A stretch of DNA of 64,000 nt from Nitzschia sp. DOCU1 (lineage: Eukaryota; Bacillariophyta; Bacillariophyceae; Bacillariales; Bacillariaceae), in NCBI GenBank assembly GCA_951394045.1, contig OX595995.1:930001-994000 (forward strand), read 5' to 3'. Under the pieces are notes generated by a model. It made no database searches. It was not told where the DNA came from and saw only the letters and a list, made by a program, of their open reading frames with translations. The position numbers and the translations under genes were made by a program. Positions 9,571 through 20,078 of the stretch are shown in pieces. Each line of letters begins with the position of its first letter. Positions within the stretch are counted from its first letter, which is position 1.

Positions 9571-10683
9571 ATGTGGCAACGACGGATAACAAATAGACGT
9601 CGTTGGCGTTTAGTAATATCCTTTGTAATACTCTCCGTCGCCATTTCGGGGGCTCAGAATTCGGTAAGACGAGGAGCAGACGAAGATGAAACACAGGAGC
9701 AGTCGAGTCGGAGAGAGAAGATGCGAAGTCTGAGGGAAAACATTGTCAAAACTACCGGTACAACAATTTGGGACGGGGGATTGGGTGAAAATGAAGCCTC
9801 TTTGCCAGTTTTCGGAATTAGTCACACTGGCAACCGCCGGAAATTACAGTCATCATTTGGGGATTTTATCCTTGATCCAGAAACTTACGATAGATATGGA
9901 ATCGGGGTCAGACCATTAAAACCAGAAGGACAGCAGAGACCCAAGAGTTCCAAGAAAGTTAATGGAAAAGGAAAGGGAAAAGGAAAAGGATCGCCATCAC
10001 GGCCACAGCCCCAACCAACGCCACCGCTTATGCCACCTGTTATACCACCTGTTGGACCCCCAAATAATAGACCACCATCTGTCGGGCCACCTAATAAACC
10101 GCCCTCACAAAATCCTCCGAATAAACCACCCTCACCAAAGCCGCCGAACAAGTCGCCAACACCAGAACCGCCGTCAACACCAGGAAACGGATGCAGGACT
10201 GAATTTACCGTGGACTTTCTTCAGCTGTCAGCCATTCCACCTGCGCTCTTTGTGGATCCAAGTAGTCCTGATGAGCAAACACTTGGAACTCGCTACGTAT
10301 ACAACGACGGACTTCGAGACCAAGACACACTGGATGAGCTGTTAGGTTCCAACGTACAAGGGACTTGCACGCGGACTCAAGCAAGGGTAGGGAGTGAATC
10401 TGTTGGGCTGCAACTGGGAGGAGGGCATTGTCAGTTCACCTACGTATTGAAAAACTCCCAAAACCGAGAAATCGTGTTTACTGCATCAGGGGATGTGGTT
10501 GATTCTCTTGGAGGAATTCTTTCAATTACAGGTGGAAGCAAGTCTACTGTCGGAGCTTACGGGGAAATTGAGCTTCTTCCAGTCAATTTGGGAGAGGACG
10601 GGCAGCTCGAAATCGAAAAAGGAGACTTCTTTCTAGACCCTTTATTCTATGCAGCAGACGCCAGAATATTTGTTCCATGCTAA
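9571..10683 (+). CDS. Secreted protein: Pro-rich linker plus dirigent/allene-oxide-cyclase-like domain
   Basis: Single exon, 370 aa. The N-terminus has a basic n-region, then a hydrophobic core (LVISFVILSVAISGAQ) typical of a signal peptide. Residues ~40-145 are polar and include an RRKL site. Residues ~130-147 are a Lys/Gly run (KGKGKGKG) and ~150-208 a Pro-rich linker of repeated PPNKPPS units. The C-terminal ~160 residues hold a beta-rich domain with FTASGDVVDSLGG, then LSITGGSKSTVGAYGE, the order seen in dirigent and allene oxide cyclase barrels (G-x-V ... I-x-G-G-x-x-x-x-x-G-A-x-G). A linker of this kind suggests a cell-wall or extracellular-matrix protein. Enzymatic activity is not implied. 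The barrel assignment is by pattern only. Confidence 0.6.
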   Translation: MWQRRITNRRRWRLVISFVILSVAISGAQNSVRRGADEDETQEQSSRREKMRSLRENIVKTTGTTIWDGGLGENEASLPVFGISHTGNRRKLQSSFGDFILDPETYDRYGIGVRPLKPEGQQRPKSSKKVNGKGKGKGKGSPSRPQPQPTPPLMPPVIPPVGPPNNRPPSVGPPNKPPSQNPPNKPPSPKPPNKSPTPEPPSTPGNGCRTEFTVDFLQLSAIPPALFVDPSSPDEQTLGTRYVYNDGLRDQDTLDELLGSNVQGTCTRTQARVGSESVGLQLGGGHCQFTYVLKNSQNREIVFTASGDVVDSLGGILSITGGSKSTVGAYGEIELLPVNLGEDGQLEIEKGDFFLDPLFYAADARIFVPC

Positions 10684-11330
10684 AGCTCCCGGGAATAAGG
10701 TACTACAAGACACCATGACTTCCGGAGTGAGGTTTATCGTCTTTCACGTTGCCGGTTTGTAGGCTTCAGATGCGAAAACAACTAAAGAAAATCGATAGCC
10801 CGTACGGCCATATGGTTTGCGACAGAAATCACTGAAATCACTGATGCTTTGGTTTTAAATGGTATCGATAGTTGCACGAGACATTTGCTTCACTGTTGGA
10901 TTAGGCAATAATTCTGGCTCCTCAAGCTTTCGCAAAGCTTGCCACTTCCGTCTCAGCCCTCCATGAATGCGGTGGTGTACGAATATGGCAACGAGTATTC
11001 ACTTGGCTTGTCACCCCGACAGAATCTGCAGGTAATGAATCAATCCTCACCATTTGGTCGCACAAGGCGCAACTTCAATTTGTGAGCGTTATTTACCCGT
11101 TGGAGGGAGCAGCGCACGTCTCGTCACATTCGAAGTTTTATCATGTTGGTCGGACTCTCAACGCATGCAACGGATGGCTCGAAATCCCGCTGAATTCTTG
11201 ATAGTGCGTGGAAAGGTACGTGAAAGTTGTACTACGCGCAACGCCGTCCCAAAAATCCATGCACCTTTCTTGCTATCGAACACGCACAACGTTCTTTGTC
11301 ACAACGTTGACCATCGCAATACATAAACCG
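10684..11330. other. Intergenic, no gene seen
   Basis: A 647-bp gap. An open frame runs into it from the next gene's upstream side (ATG codons upstream of 11331), but no signal peptide or domain supports an earlier start. Confidence 0.4.
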
Positions 11331-12676
11331 ATGTTAGCCACCATGAAGTCCCTCTTGATGTCATCCCTTACGGCGTCGTTTGCTTCGGCAGTTCCATTAA
11401 AGGGTTATTTAACGAAAGAAAACATTCCATCCTCGGGGAAGGATTGGGTTACTCTAGATAACGGAGTGGAGTTCCAACCTGGTGAAGACGTTGACCCTCG
11501 TTTGCAGCACGTTAGGAAGCTTTGGGGTTCGAATGGACAATCAGATAATCCAGCATTCGTCGATGGTAAAGAGACTTACTATGATGAGTACGCACAGGCA
11601 TGGAGACTTCTGGGACTCTACATTGATTGCGATCACTGTGATGCCGGAATGAGTGAAGCCGAATGCCTTCAGGCGGGACAGGAGCCTGTCTGTCAGCGAT
11701 ATTTACTTTGGGCAGCGGTGAGTATAATAATGTTTGCAACCGTTGCTTCCGTAGAAGTTATAACTCAACCTGTCCTTTTGTGCAGTACGTGGATCTTGAC
11801 TACGAGGGAAATGGCGTCGGCGAGTACATGTACTACGATCGCAATAGGAAGAAGTGGAATAATGCTGCTTGTAAGGCGAGCAGCAGCTCTCGCTGCGTAA
11901 AGATGGACTGTCATGAGCCAAATTCGCACTTCAAGCTTCTTGGGATCTTCAAGGAACCCGAGTATGCTACAATGCTACAGCAGATTGTAAACTATCAAGG
12001 AAGTTGCGTATGGACTAGCGACGAGTACGCCTCGGCTTCTGCCGTCATTAATGTTTGGCCAGAAGGTTGCACCCAAGCGAATAATGGCCTTTACTACGAT
12101 GCCAAGCCGTTGTCAGGAGGAAGCATGACCATTGGGCTCTATAACGACGCGTATTGTACTGAGGAATACACTGGTTCCATTACTGTCGCAGAAACTGTGG
12201 GACAAGCCGCCAACGATGATGACAACGCCATGCAACTCACCTTTAAGAGCAATGAGGCATGGAATGATGCGTTCGACGCTTTCACGATTTGCCAGCCTTG
12301 CAAAGTTTCCAACTTGGTATCGATCATCAACAAAGGGGGCGATGCAACCACGTGTGAAAACAACGAGAATAATGCTGTGAACCAATGTATGCAATTTCAG
12401 GGCAATACTAACATGTACACTGCGAGTTATCGCGATCTCATGGCAGCGGAAGAGCAAGGTACAGTTGGGTCCGTGAACGTGGCTAGTGTCAAGTACGGAG
12501 TGTCCGAGAATCAAAAGAACGACAAGTGGAAGAAGAATCTATTGTCTGCTCTCTTTATGATTGCTTCCTTCTTCCTTTTCTTGTACGCGTTCTATCGATT
12601 ACAAAGTGATATGGATCAGTCGGACATGGACGAGCCCTTCGTGAGAGAATCTCGAAGCTCAAGGAATAGGCGCTAA
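11331..12676 (+). CDS. Single-pass, Cys-rich secretory-pathway membrane protein, unknown function
   Basis: Two exons, 11331-11717 and 11786-12676, with a 68-nt intron (GTGAGT ... TGCAG, phase 0), giving 425 aa. The second ATG (11343), in a CCACCATGA context, gives a cleaner signal peptide (MKSLLMSSLTASFASA). The lumenal part carries paired Cys (CDHCDAG, FTICQPCK) and many scattered Cys. Near the C-terminus one helix (LLSALFMIASFFLFLYAF) is followed by a short acidic then basic tail ending in SRSSRNRR, consistent with type I topology. I do not recognise a named domain. The arrangement (ectodomain of ~370 aa, one helix, short tail) occurs in secretory-pathway proteins of heterokonts, but I can offer no specific function. 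Confidence 0.75.
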
Positions 12677-12838
12677 GAATTTGCCTTGGGGCTTTGGATT
12701 TTCATTGTCACACTGAATGTTGAGTCTACATTAAGCAACCGAGATAAAATGTCTAGCACAGTTTATATTAAAAGGAAAACAATACAATACTCTTGGTAGC
12801 AAGATAAAAACAGTAGAATCTCGTTCGCACATTAGTAG

Positions 12839-13456
12839 CTAGATCGATATAGCCTCGCCTAGTCCGTGTCCATAATCAAGGCCCGGTGTGATGGCATGCA
12901 CGGCAATCTCCGCTTGATGTGCTTCTAGAAACTGATCCAAAGCATTTTGTAGATTGGTTAATTTCAGCTTGCCTGACGACCATTCCGAATCTCGCAGAGT
13001 CTGCTGCCGCGACAGGTTTTCTTGACTGCAGCACCGAGTGCAAAGCTCACGAGAGACTAGACAAAAGCCTGGGCAATCCTCCCCACACTTTAAGCATTGC
13101 GAGTTGGCTATCCGTTCTTCTTCTTGTTCCATCAAAGCAGAGGCGATAGTCTCTGCCACTTCCACCATTTCAAAGCATTGTGCCAACACCAAAACCCGAT
13201 CCAGAAGCTCCGTGTTTCCAAGATGTCGTTGCACATAACACCGACCATTGTCGCAAATCAGTATTTGTAACAAAACATGAAAAGCCTCGAGTAACTCGGG
13301 TTCAATCTCCAGGTTTTCATCCAGGTCCAAAAGATAGGAACCTGTTCTCGCTAATGTCGTGAATGATGTGCTGGTGGCTGATTCCGACGGTGGCGCCACA
13401 CCTTCCCACCGAGCACGAATCATCGACACAACTCCATTATTGCGAATATTCAACAT
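12839..13456 (-). CDS. Small protein with CxxC zinc-binding-like cluster, unknown function
   Basis: Predicted 205 aa, single exon, ATG at 13456. The middle looks helical (LLEAFHVLLQILIC, then LLDRVLVLAQCFEMVEVAETIASAL). A Cys cluster follows around residues 130-155: CLKCGEDCPGFC, then CTRCC. These two CxxC pairs could bind one zinc, but the spacing does not match a family I know. No signal peptide. It is convergent with the Cys-rich membrane protein gene (162-bp gap) and divergent from the PPR gene. Coding status rests on ORF length and composition only. Confidence 0.5.
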   Translation of the reverse strand: MLNIRNNGVVSMIRARWEGVAPPSESATSTSFTTLARTGSYLLDLDENLEIEPELLEAFHVLLQILICDNGRCYVQRHLGNTELLDRVLVLAQCFEMVEVAETIASALMEQEEERIANSQCLKCGEDCPGFCLVSRELCTRCCSQENLSRQQTLRDSEWSSGKLKLTNLQNALDQFLEAHQAEIAVHAITPGLDYGHGLGEAISI

Positions 13457-14073
13457 TTGTTATATTTGTAAGATGAATGAATCTTTCTTGCGTTTCTTAT
13501 TTTGTGGAGATTGTATGGAAATGCCAATCCACAAGGTGTTCTTGGAAGCCTATCGGTTTCCAGATGTTCAATCGTTCCATTTTTGACACGTCTACCGACA
13601 AAAATGACGCGCTTTCTAAAAACGAAATTTCGCGCCAAGGGTCCGGGGGAATCATCGCCAAATAAGACTTACAGGCGAAGGCCAGACGCTGTGGAGGATG
13701 GAGTGCAGTGACCGACGGACCAATTGACAATGTCATTTTTGAATTTGTGACGTCATCGCGAAATTTGCGAATCTTCCTCCGTGCACCAACCATTTTCTTG
13801 CACCGTTGATGTCGCGCTGATGTCTACGAGCATTCGCGAACACGCAAGCAGCCCATCACCTTTCCTTTTCTGCTCAACGACGTTATTCTTCTCTGACGCA
13901 CAATGAAGATTCCATTCGTCAATCGACCTATCAAAAGATCAAACGACCAAACGAAACAAGTATCAACGCATTCATTCTCCCGAGAGAGATAAGCAGGTGA
14001 ACGCTACTTTGGATAGAGAGGAAGATTCGACTGACTCGCCGTTATTAATTTCTCCTTGCCGTTCCACCTTGAA
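13457..14073. promoter_or_regulatory. Divergent promoter region with a CRE-type palindrome
   Basis: A 617-bp gap between the 5' ends of the CxxC protein gene and the PPR gene. It contains one perfect TGACGTCA palindrome (listed separately). No ORF in it looks real. Confidence 0.4.
13748..13755. promoter_or_regulatory. CRE-type palindrome TGACGTCA
   Basis: Perfect 8-bp palindrome, 292 bp upstream of the CxxC gene ATG and about 320 bp upstream of the PPR ATG. TGACGTCA is the canonical bZIP (CREB/ATF) site, and TGACGT-type elements act in CO2/cAMP-responsive promoters of the diatom Phaeodactylum. Function here is inferred from the motif alone. Confidence 0.3.
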
Positions 14074-16575
14074 ATGGTCGCATTAACTCGAGCGTTCAGA
14101 CCACCCCACGCCTTGCACAAATGCTGTATCTTTGTGGCCTTGCTTTGCCTCAACGGCTGGTCTCAGTGGAAGACGGAAGCCTTTCAAAGACCATCATCCG
14201 TCACTACTACCCCCTATTATGACTCTACGTCTCGAGCAGGTCAGCGATTCGATCGACAGTCGAGAACGTCCCTGTCCACGAAATTGTTCGTCCTTGCCGA
14301 GCCCCCGCGGGACGTACCGGTTGCTCCTGCACAAAATGTGCGACCCGTCTTCCAAAAGAACAATAGCCGAGGTCGAGCGAATTACAAAAAGAACAAGCGA
14401 TTCAACAACCGCAACAACAAAGAAGACGTGCGTAGCTCTGGAAAGTGGACCAAGGCGATCCAAGTCGAATCCATGCTTAATACAGCGCTGGATACGTTAG
14501 AAAATGCCATCAAGCTTACTCGGTCAGGAGATAGAGACAAGGGAAATGAACTCGTGCGTTCGCTCATCTTTCCTGCCATTCGAGACTGTAATGCCGCACT
14601 AGCAGCCTTTGGTGATGGCGAAGATCTGTTGCGGGCCCTGCGACTTTATTTCAAAATGAGAAAGGCAGCCTCGCTGAGTCAGCGATATTACTCTAGAGCA
14701 CTTGCTCGACTGGCCCCTACTCCTAATCTGGTAACCTTCTCGACTGTCATGTCTCGGGCTGTCCAACTGGGAAAGCCATTGGTGGCGATTCGATTATGGA
14801 ATATTATGAGAGAGCAAACCGATTTCTTTTCCGCCTTGAGTTCCGTCCCCCAATCTCAACGGATCGTTCCAGATGTCAAGGCAGCCAACATTTTGATGAA
14901 TTGCTACGCCAAGCTAGGCTACATTGAGTCGGCTCAAGATTTACTACAACAAATGATCACTGGTGAGGGGAGGGACGTTCCCCGCATGACTCCAAACGTT
15001 GTGACGTTTAATACGTTGCTTGATACTTGCTTCAAGGCTGGAGAACTGGACATGGCGCTGTCTGTCAAAGAACAACTAGAAGCAGCGGGACTGTTATCAG
15101 ATGCACGAACTTACACCACTCTGATTGCTACTGTTGCCCGAAAGAGAACCAGTGCCAGTGGTGCCAACGATCCGACGCTGGCCTTTTCGTTGCTCGACGA
15201 AATGAAGAAACTTGATATCCGACCGAATGGAATGACGTACTCGGCTCTGATTGATGCCTGTGGACGATGCCGTCGCAGTGATCTTGCGTTGAAGGGTCTA
15301 CGCCTCATGTTGGACCAGAAAGCGCAGGAAGTCAAGCTTCTTAATCTCCCCTCAGGTAATGGACACACGCTGCCGGCCGAAGTAGGAGCGTGGACAGCAG
15401 CTATCAATGCCTGTGGGAAAACGGGTCGTATTGACGCGGCGCTCAAGTTGTTTTATTCCATGCCCAATTACGGTGTCTATCCCAACACGGTTACGTGCGG
15501 ATGTTTGACGGATTGTCTCTTGAAGCAAGGGCGAACAGCAGAGAGCTTGGACGTGCTACGCTACATGAAGAAGAATCGAATCGCTCCTAGCGAGGTGATG
15601 TACACTTCGCTCATGACAAGTGCTAGTCGGCTCGCTCAATTTGAAAATGCACGACAGAGTGTTCAAGTTTCCACACGGCCTTCGAGGGAAGCAAATACTT
15701 TTCCCATTGACGAATCGGGTGCAACATCGGCAGTCGAAGTATACACGGAGTTGATGACGATGCTCATGCAACCTCCTAAAAATATGGGAGCGCACGAGGG
15801 CAGCAGGGCACCATCAGAGGCCAAGAAAATTGACGACAGTTCGAATGAACTTTACCGAGTTTCCCTAGTGTTCAAAGAGATGAAGGTTGCGGGTGTCGAG
15901 CCGGACCTAGCATGCTACAATGCTCTACTGAAATCATGTGCCAACGCCGGAGACGTGGACCGCGCTCTGGAAATTTTGGAGCAGATTCGTCGCTCGGAAG
16001 ATATAGAGCCCAATGACAAGACGTGGCGGGAAGTGATTCGTGCGGCAGGCAAGGCCAACCGAATCGACGTGGCACTCACGACATGGAAAGTTGCTATTAA
16101 TGAATTGAACGAAGCCGAGGCGCTGACATCCACTGACCCCAGGCTGAGTGCTCAGTCAGCTGTTGCTCTTCTCGAGGCGCTGATCCAAGGCTCGAGTGAT
16201 GCAAATGTTGACAGGCACACTCAGTTGCGCCTGTATGAGCTTGTTGGGAAAGTTTGCGAAGCAGTTATTTCAGGATCCAGCTACCTTGGCATGAATTTGG
16301 TGGACCGACAAAGCGTTTTGGAGAATCCTCGTGCTATGATTATCTTCCTACAGGCACTAGTTGCTCTGGAGAAGAGCACAAACTCATTCAAGGAGAATGA
16401 TTTGGGGCTCAACCGTAAGAAGCTTCGACTGCTTGCTATATCCATTGCAGCCTCTGGTTGCTTTGAGAAGGGGCTACCCTACAAGCTTCGACAACATGCT
16501 CCTTACGTGGAGGCCCATCAGATCGCTCAACGATGGTGGAACGAAGAAAGTTGTTCGCAAAGCAACGCCATCTGA
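14074..16575 (+). CDS. Pentatricopeptide repeat (PPR) protein, probably plastid-targeted
   Basis: Single exon, 833 aa from the ATG at 14074. Multiple ~35-residue helical-pair repeats between about residues 200 and 690 carry the PPR pattern: VVTFNTLLDTCFKAGELDMA, MTYSALIDACGRCRRSDLAL, AWTAAINACGKTGRIDAALK, VTCGCLTDCLLKQGRTAESL and LACYNALLKSCANAGDVDRA. PPR proteins bind organellar RNA sequence-specifically and act in its stability, processing or translation. The N-terminus has a hydrophobic core (CCIFVALLCLNGW) followed by TEAFQRPSS. A signal peptide with a Phe just after the likely cleavage site is the ASAFAP-like arrangement of secondary plastids, so plastid import is likely. The basic, Asn/Arg-rich segment that follows (KKNKRFNNRNN) may be transit peptide. 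RNA target unknown. Confidence 0.85.
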   Translation: MVALTRAFRPPHALHKCCIFVALLCLNGWSQWKTEAFQRPSSVTTTPYYDSTSRAGQRFDRQSRTSLSTKLFVLAEPPRDVPVAPAQNVRPVFQKNNSRGRANYKKNKRFNNRNNKEDVRSSGKWTKAIQVESMLNTALDTLENAIKLTRSGDRDKGNELVRSLIFPAIRDCNAALAAFGDGEDLLRALRLYFKMRKAASLSQRYYSRALARLAPTPNLVTFSTVMSRAVQLGKPLVAIRLWNIMREQTDFFSALSSVPQSQRIVPDVKAANILMNCYAKLGYIESAQDLLQQMITGEGRDVPRMTPNVVTFNTLLDTCFKAGELDMALSVKEQLEAAGLLSDARTYTTLIATVARKRTSASGANDPTLAFSLLDEMKKLDIRPNGMTYSALIDACGRCRRSDLALKGLRLMLDQKAQEVKLLNLPSGNGHTLPAEVGAWTAAINACGKTGRIDAALKLFYSMPNYGVYPNTVTCGCLTDCLLKQGRTAESLDVLRYMKKNRIAPSEVMYTSLMTSASRLAQFENARQSVQVSTRPSREANTFPIDESGATSAVEVYTELMTMLMQPPKNMGAHEGSRAPSEAKKIDDSSNELYRVSLVFKEMKVAGVEPDLACYNALLKSCANAGDVDRALEILEQIRRSEDIEPNDKTWREVIRAAGKANRIDVALTTWKVAINELNEAEALTSTDPRLSAQSAVALLEALIQGSSDANVDRHTQLRLYELVGKVCEAVISGSSYLGMNLVDRQSVLENPRAMIIFLQALVALEKSTNSFKENDLGLNRKKLRLLAISIAASGCFEKGLPYKLRQHAPYVEAHQIAQRWWNEESCSQSNAI

Positions 16576-17656
16576 AATGTTGCCAGAGGATTGTTCGTCG
16601 ATGCCGCAGTGATTGAGCGACCGAAGGAGGTTACCGCGCCTGCTCGCTTCTCACTCGAAACTCGCGAATGATTGCTGTGATGCTATCGGATTCGACGACG
16701 TAGTGCCATGGCATTCAAGACTGTCATCATCAGGAGCATTCATCAACTGAATCTCTGGGCATGTTCCCATCATTTTTGAGTGGTTTTTTTCACGGTATGT
16801 ACACATGTATCGCTAATCAGAGTGTGCTTGTACTCAGACAGACGCGAGAAGGACGATGAAAACTTGTTTAGATAGTAGATCCAGAGAGAATGAGACCTTT
16901 GTGTCCATTACGCAGTGACGACATACCAAGGGGTTTAGCTGACTCGCAAATATTTGACCATTGATGATGAAACCTTGATCAACTTTACACGAAATTTCTA
17001 ATCTTCCATCGTTTTTTGCTACATTCTACTCTACAGGCTAAAATAACTTTGGAAGCGCCAACGAGATCCCTCGTACTATGTGGTACATCTAGTGTCAACA
17101 ATGCGCTCGTGCAGATGATGAAAATGTGGAATCGATGGTGTCGTTTCTCCTTTACAACCAATACTAAGTGTTAGCAGAAGCATCGTTGAAACAGCGTGAA
17201 GCAAGTACGCAGCATCCAGTTTGTAAGTACCTTGTAGATCGACGAGGCGATCTCTTCGTTCGCCGGAGCGATATCTTGTACGATCGTCCTATACCTCCAA
17301 GAACTCTAGCAAACGACAAACATCCCTTTAGAACTTGAAGGGAATAGTTCAATAATCTGGGAGTAATAGTAGCAAATATGTAGTAGTTGAGCTTTTCTCG
17401 CCGCTGTGGTGGCCAGCGGCCAGGCGAGCTTGGGTATTCAGCCCCTTCCCCTGCGCCTTGCGTGCGAGAGGTGTGACGTCAGCATGAAACCGCGTTTCCT
17501 TCTTCCAACCGCGACCAGCTCTCTCGCATGCTCCACCCATTGGATCATTGGATTCCAATGACGAGAATGACCTGAACAAACAACAGTCGTTCGGCATATG
17601 CTCATTCCATCCAGACGTTTGTTTTGCCATTTGCAATACCTACACTTCTGTCAACC
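16576..17656. other. Intergenic, no gene seen; one CRE-type site
   Basis: A 1,081-bp gap between plus-strand PPR and OTU genes. I find no domain-bearing ORF and no RNA gene. A perfect TGACGTCA lies near the OTU gene. Confidence 0.45.
17474..17481. promoter_or_regulatory. CRE-type palindrome TGACGTCA upstream of the otubain gene
   Basis: Perfect 8-bp palindrome 183 bp upstream of the OTU gene ATG, within ordinary promoter distance for a compact genome. A bZIP-binding role is inferred. Confidence 0.3.
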
Positions 17657-18599
17657 ATGACAGATACTAATGACAGTAACAAGCCACCATCTGTCGCTGT
17701 CGATCATGAAGCCTACCAAAAAACGCAAGCGCAACTGGAAGCCATTGAACAAGAAATCAAGGCGACGCAAGCATTGACATCAGAGTTGCTGGAAATTTCC
17801 ACGTTGCGAGAACATTATCCTGCAGAAGAGTCCACTAGCAAGTACTTTTTGCTGGGCGTGAATGAATTGGAGCACCGCTATGGCAAGCTGCGAAAGACAC
17901 GGGGCGACGGAAATTGTTACTATCGATCCTTTTTATATCGTTTGTGCGAGACGTTATTGCACAATGCAACCGAGAGAACGCGGGTCTTACAGTATGGTGG
18001 GTACAACACGGTTGTGACGGAAGGAAGGAGGACTAGAAGATTGATTGTTTATCTCAACCCTTTGTTCTTCTTCCTAATAATTTCTTGCAACAGTCAAGGA
18101 ATCGAATACATTTGTATCATCCGTTGGTGGATACGACGAAATGGCCTTTGAAATCTTTTATGAAAGTCTGGTCGAGTTGCTGGAAGGACTGGATGGAAAC
18201 AAAGCAGATGCTGCTGCCTCGTTGCATACCGAATTGACGCAAGAAAATGCCACGAGCGACTATTGTACCTGGTATCTTCGAGTGTTGACGGCGACCTATC
18301 TCAAAGGGGACCCGGTTCGATTCTTGCCGTATTTGGAAGAAGACTACATGGATATTGCCACTTTTTGTCAACAACAAATCGAACCCATGGGAAAAGAATG
18401 TAGTATGGTGCAAGTCTTGGCATTGGCGGAAGCCTTTCAGGTCAAGGTGGAGATTGAGTACTTGGATGGACACTCGTTTACTTCTACAGTGGAGGGAGGA
18501 AGTGGATTGACCAAGCATACATTTGGACCGCCGGAGGCGACGACGACATTGACGTTTTTGTATCGACCGGGGCATTACGATATCCTCTATCCCAAGTAA
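17657..18599 (+). CDS. Otubain-like OTU-family deubiquitinase
   Basis: Two exons, 17657-17996 and 18094-18599, with a 97-nt intron (GTGGGT ... CAACAG, phase 1), giving 281 aa. The catalytic loop reads GDGNCYYRSF, with Asp84 and nucleophile Cys87. The catalytic His is H274 in GHYDILYPK at the C-terminus, as in OTUB1-type enzymes. The N-terminal helix (residues ~15-65) and the overall length match otubains (about 270-300 aa). Family role: it cleaves ubiquitin chains, with Lys48 preference in animal OTUB1, and acts in cytosol and nucleus. The splice was needed to join the Cys and His halves. It preserves frame and joins QY to VKESNTF, an otubain-like sequence. Confidence 0.9.
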
Positions 18600-19406
18600 T
18601 CAATACCTCTCGGCGGAACCACAACACGATTGACTGCTGCCAGGAACCAAAGAGAGTTGCACCATTCCATGTTGCCATTGTGGGTGGAACTTTAAGAATC
18701 TGTCAAGACTCTTTGGTCATTCGACTCGTGGCCACCAAGTTCGATCTTCGCTTGCTTGGACGTTTTTCTACCTGGCTGCTGACGGGACCAATCGGGAAAC
18801 TAAACATGCATCCAGGCAATATGATGAGAAAACGGGCTTTTTATTGTGGTAGCTGTAAGTCCTTGCGCGCAAGTCAGTACTTCCCGCCACCAGCTACTTC
18901 TACTATAATACTCTCTAGCTACAGGTAACTTTGACATGCTAGTGTTAGAGTTCTCTCTCTATCACTGCCAGTAGCTAGGCTTTAGAATTCATGGCGGCAT
19001 CTCGAGTATCGACAATCAACCTCCTTGCCCTTACGAGTAACGAGACAATAACATAACAACTCCCTGTATCTTGCAAAGAAGCTCAGTCGACTCTCTAGTA
19101 GTAGTAAAGGCCGGGAGATTCATTCCATTGCGATCCGCTGATGCCGAACGAACCTCAACGTACGTGTTCGCACGAGTCAGCTTTTCACAATTTACTCGGA
19201 AGGGGTCTGTGTCCAATATAGCCGTACTATGAAAGAATCCATCTCCCCTGAAAAACTCCCTTCGACCGGAAAAAGGCGCGTATCATCGATGGCGGGTCAT
19301 CGAAGAAAATACCGTTCTCATCTTGTACGACTTTCAATCTCTTCCAAAATGACCACCATACCATAGTTTGCGAACACACACCTAGAAGTCATCAACGGAT
19401 ATTAAC
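18600..19406. other. Intergenic, no gene seen
   Basis: An 807-bp gap. A 44-codon ATG frame (about 19229-19363) just upstream of the next gene could be an upstream ORF in its leader but has no domain. Nothing else recognisable. Confidence 0.4.
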
Positions 19407-20078
19407 ATGGCAGGATCTCGATTGGCAGCATTGATTGGCCTCATAGTGGCTATAGTTGCCGGCTACATTGTAGCGGTACATCCAGCAGTTGCAGGAGCGA
19501 ATTTGCCTGCGGCAGTGGAAAGCTGGTTGGATTACTTTTGGACCTCCAAGAAGAAACCCGTGCAAGTAAAGGACGCCAAGGGTGCCATGCATTTGCATGC
19601 ATCGATTCGAGATTTGCAGGTTCCTTGTGGTTACATCATAGCAACCTCCTTGTATACGAAAAATCCGAGTGCGCTTGACACGGCTGACGTCAACCCACTC
19701 GAGACAATTTTGGATCCCAGCAAGGCCGAGTCTACGATTTCCAAAGACGTTGTCATGAAGGATCGGTACCTCAAACTGTTGTATGAAGAAGCCGGGTACC
19801 ATAAATATATCCCGAGCCAAGGTCTGTGGCTTCGAATGGGGAGTTTGGAGGCAACTGTTCCATCTCCAAAGTTTATTGTCGTCGATGACGATTCGTCGAC
19901 TTCGGAGACCAGCTCCAAATACAAGATGCGATTAGGGCGAGACTTTATGGAGATGAATCAAGGACGAATTGATCTTCATGAAATGGAACTATATGTTTCT
20001 GTTCGGGATAAGCCCAACGTCATGATTCCCTTCTTGCAGACGAGATCCGCTCCGGACATCTTTGGCGACGAATTGTAG
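19407..20078 (+). CDS. Small N-terminally anchored membrane protein, unknown function
   Basis: Predicted 223 aa. Residues ~7-29 form one hydrophobic helix (LAALIGLIVAIVAGYIVAV), either an uncleaved signal anchor or a signal peptide cleaved near VAG. The remainder is soluble-looking, with a Ser/Asp-rich loop (DDDSSTSETSS, near residues 157-167). I do not recognise a domain. Its 3' end (residues ~198-223, ending RSAPDIFGDEL) lies inside the first unit of the segmental duplication, and a degraded copy of that end recurs about 1.74 kb downstream. The full gene is intact and probably the progenitor. Confidence 0.65.
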   Translation: MAGSRLAALIGLIVAIVAGYIVAVHPAVAGANLPAAVESWLDYFWTSKKKPVQVKDAKGAMHLHASIRDLQVPCGYIIATSLYTKNPSALDTADVNPLETILDPSKAESTISKDVVMKDRYLKLLYEEAGYHKYIPSQGLWLRMGSLEATVPSPKFIVVDDDSSTSETSSKYKMRLGRDFMEMNQGRIDLHEMELYVSVRDKPNVMIPFLQTRSAPDIFGDEL

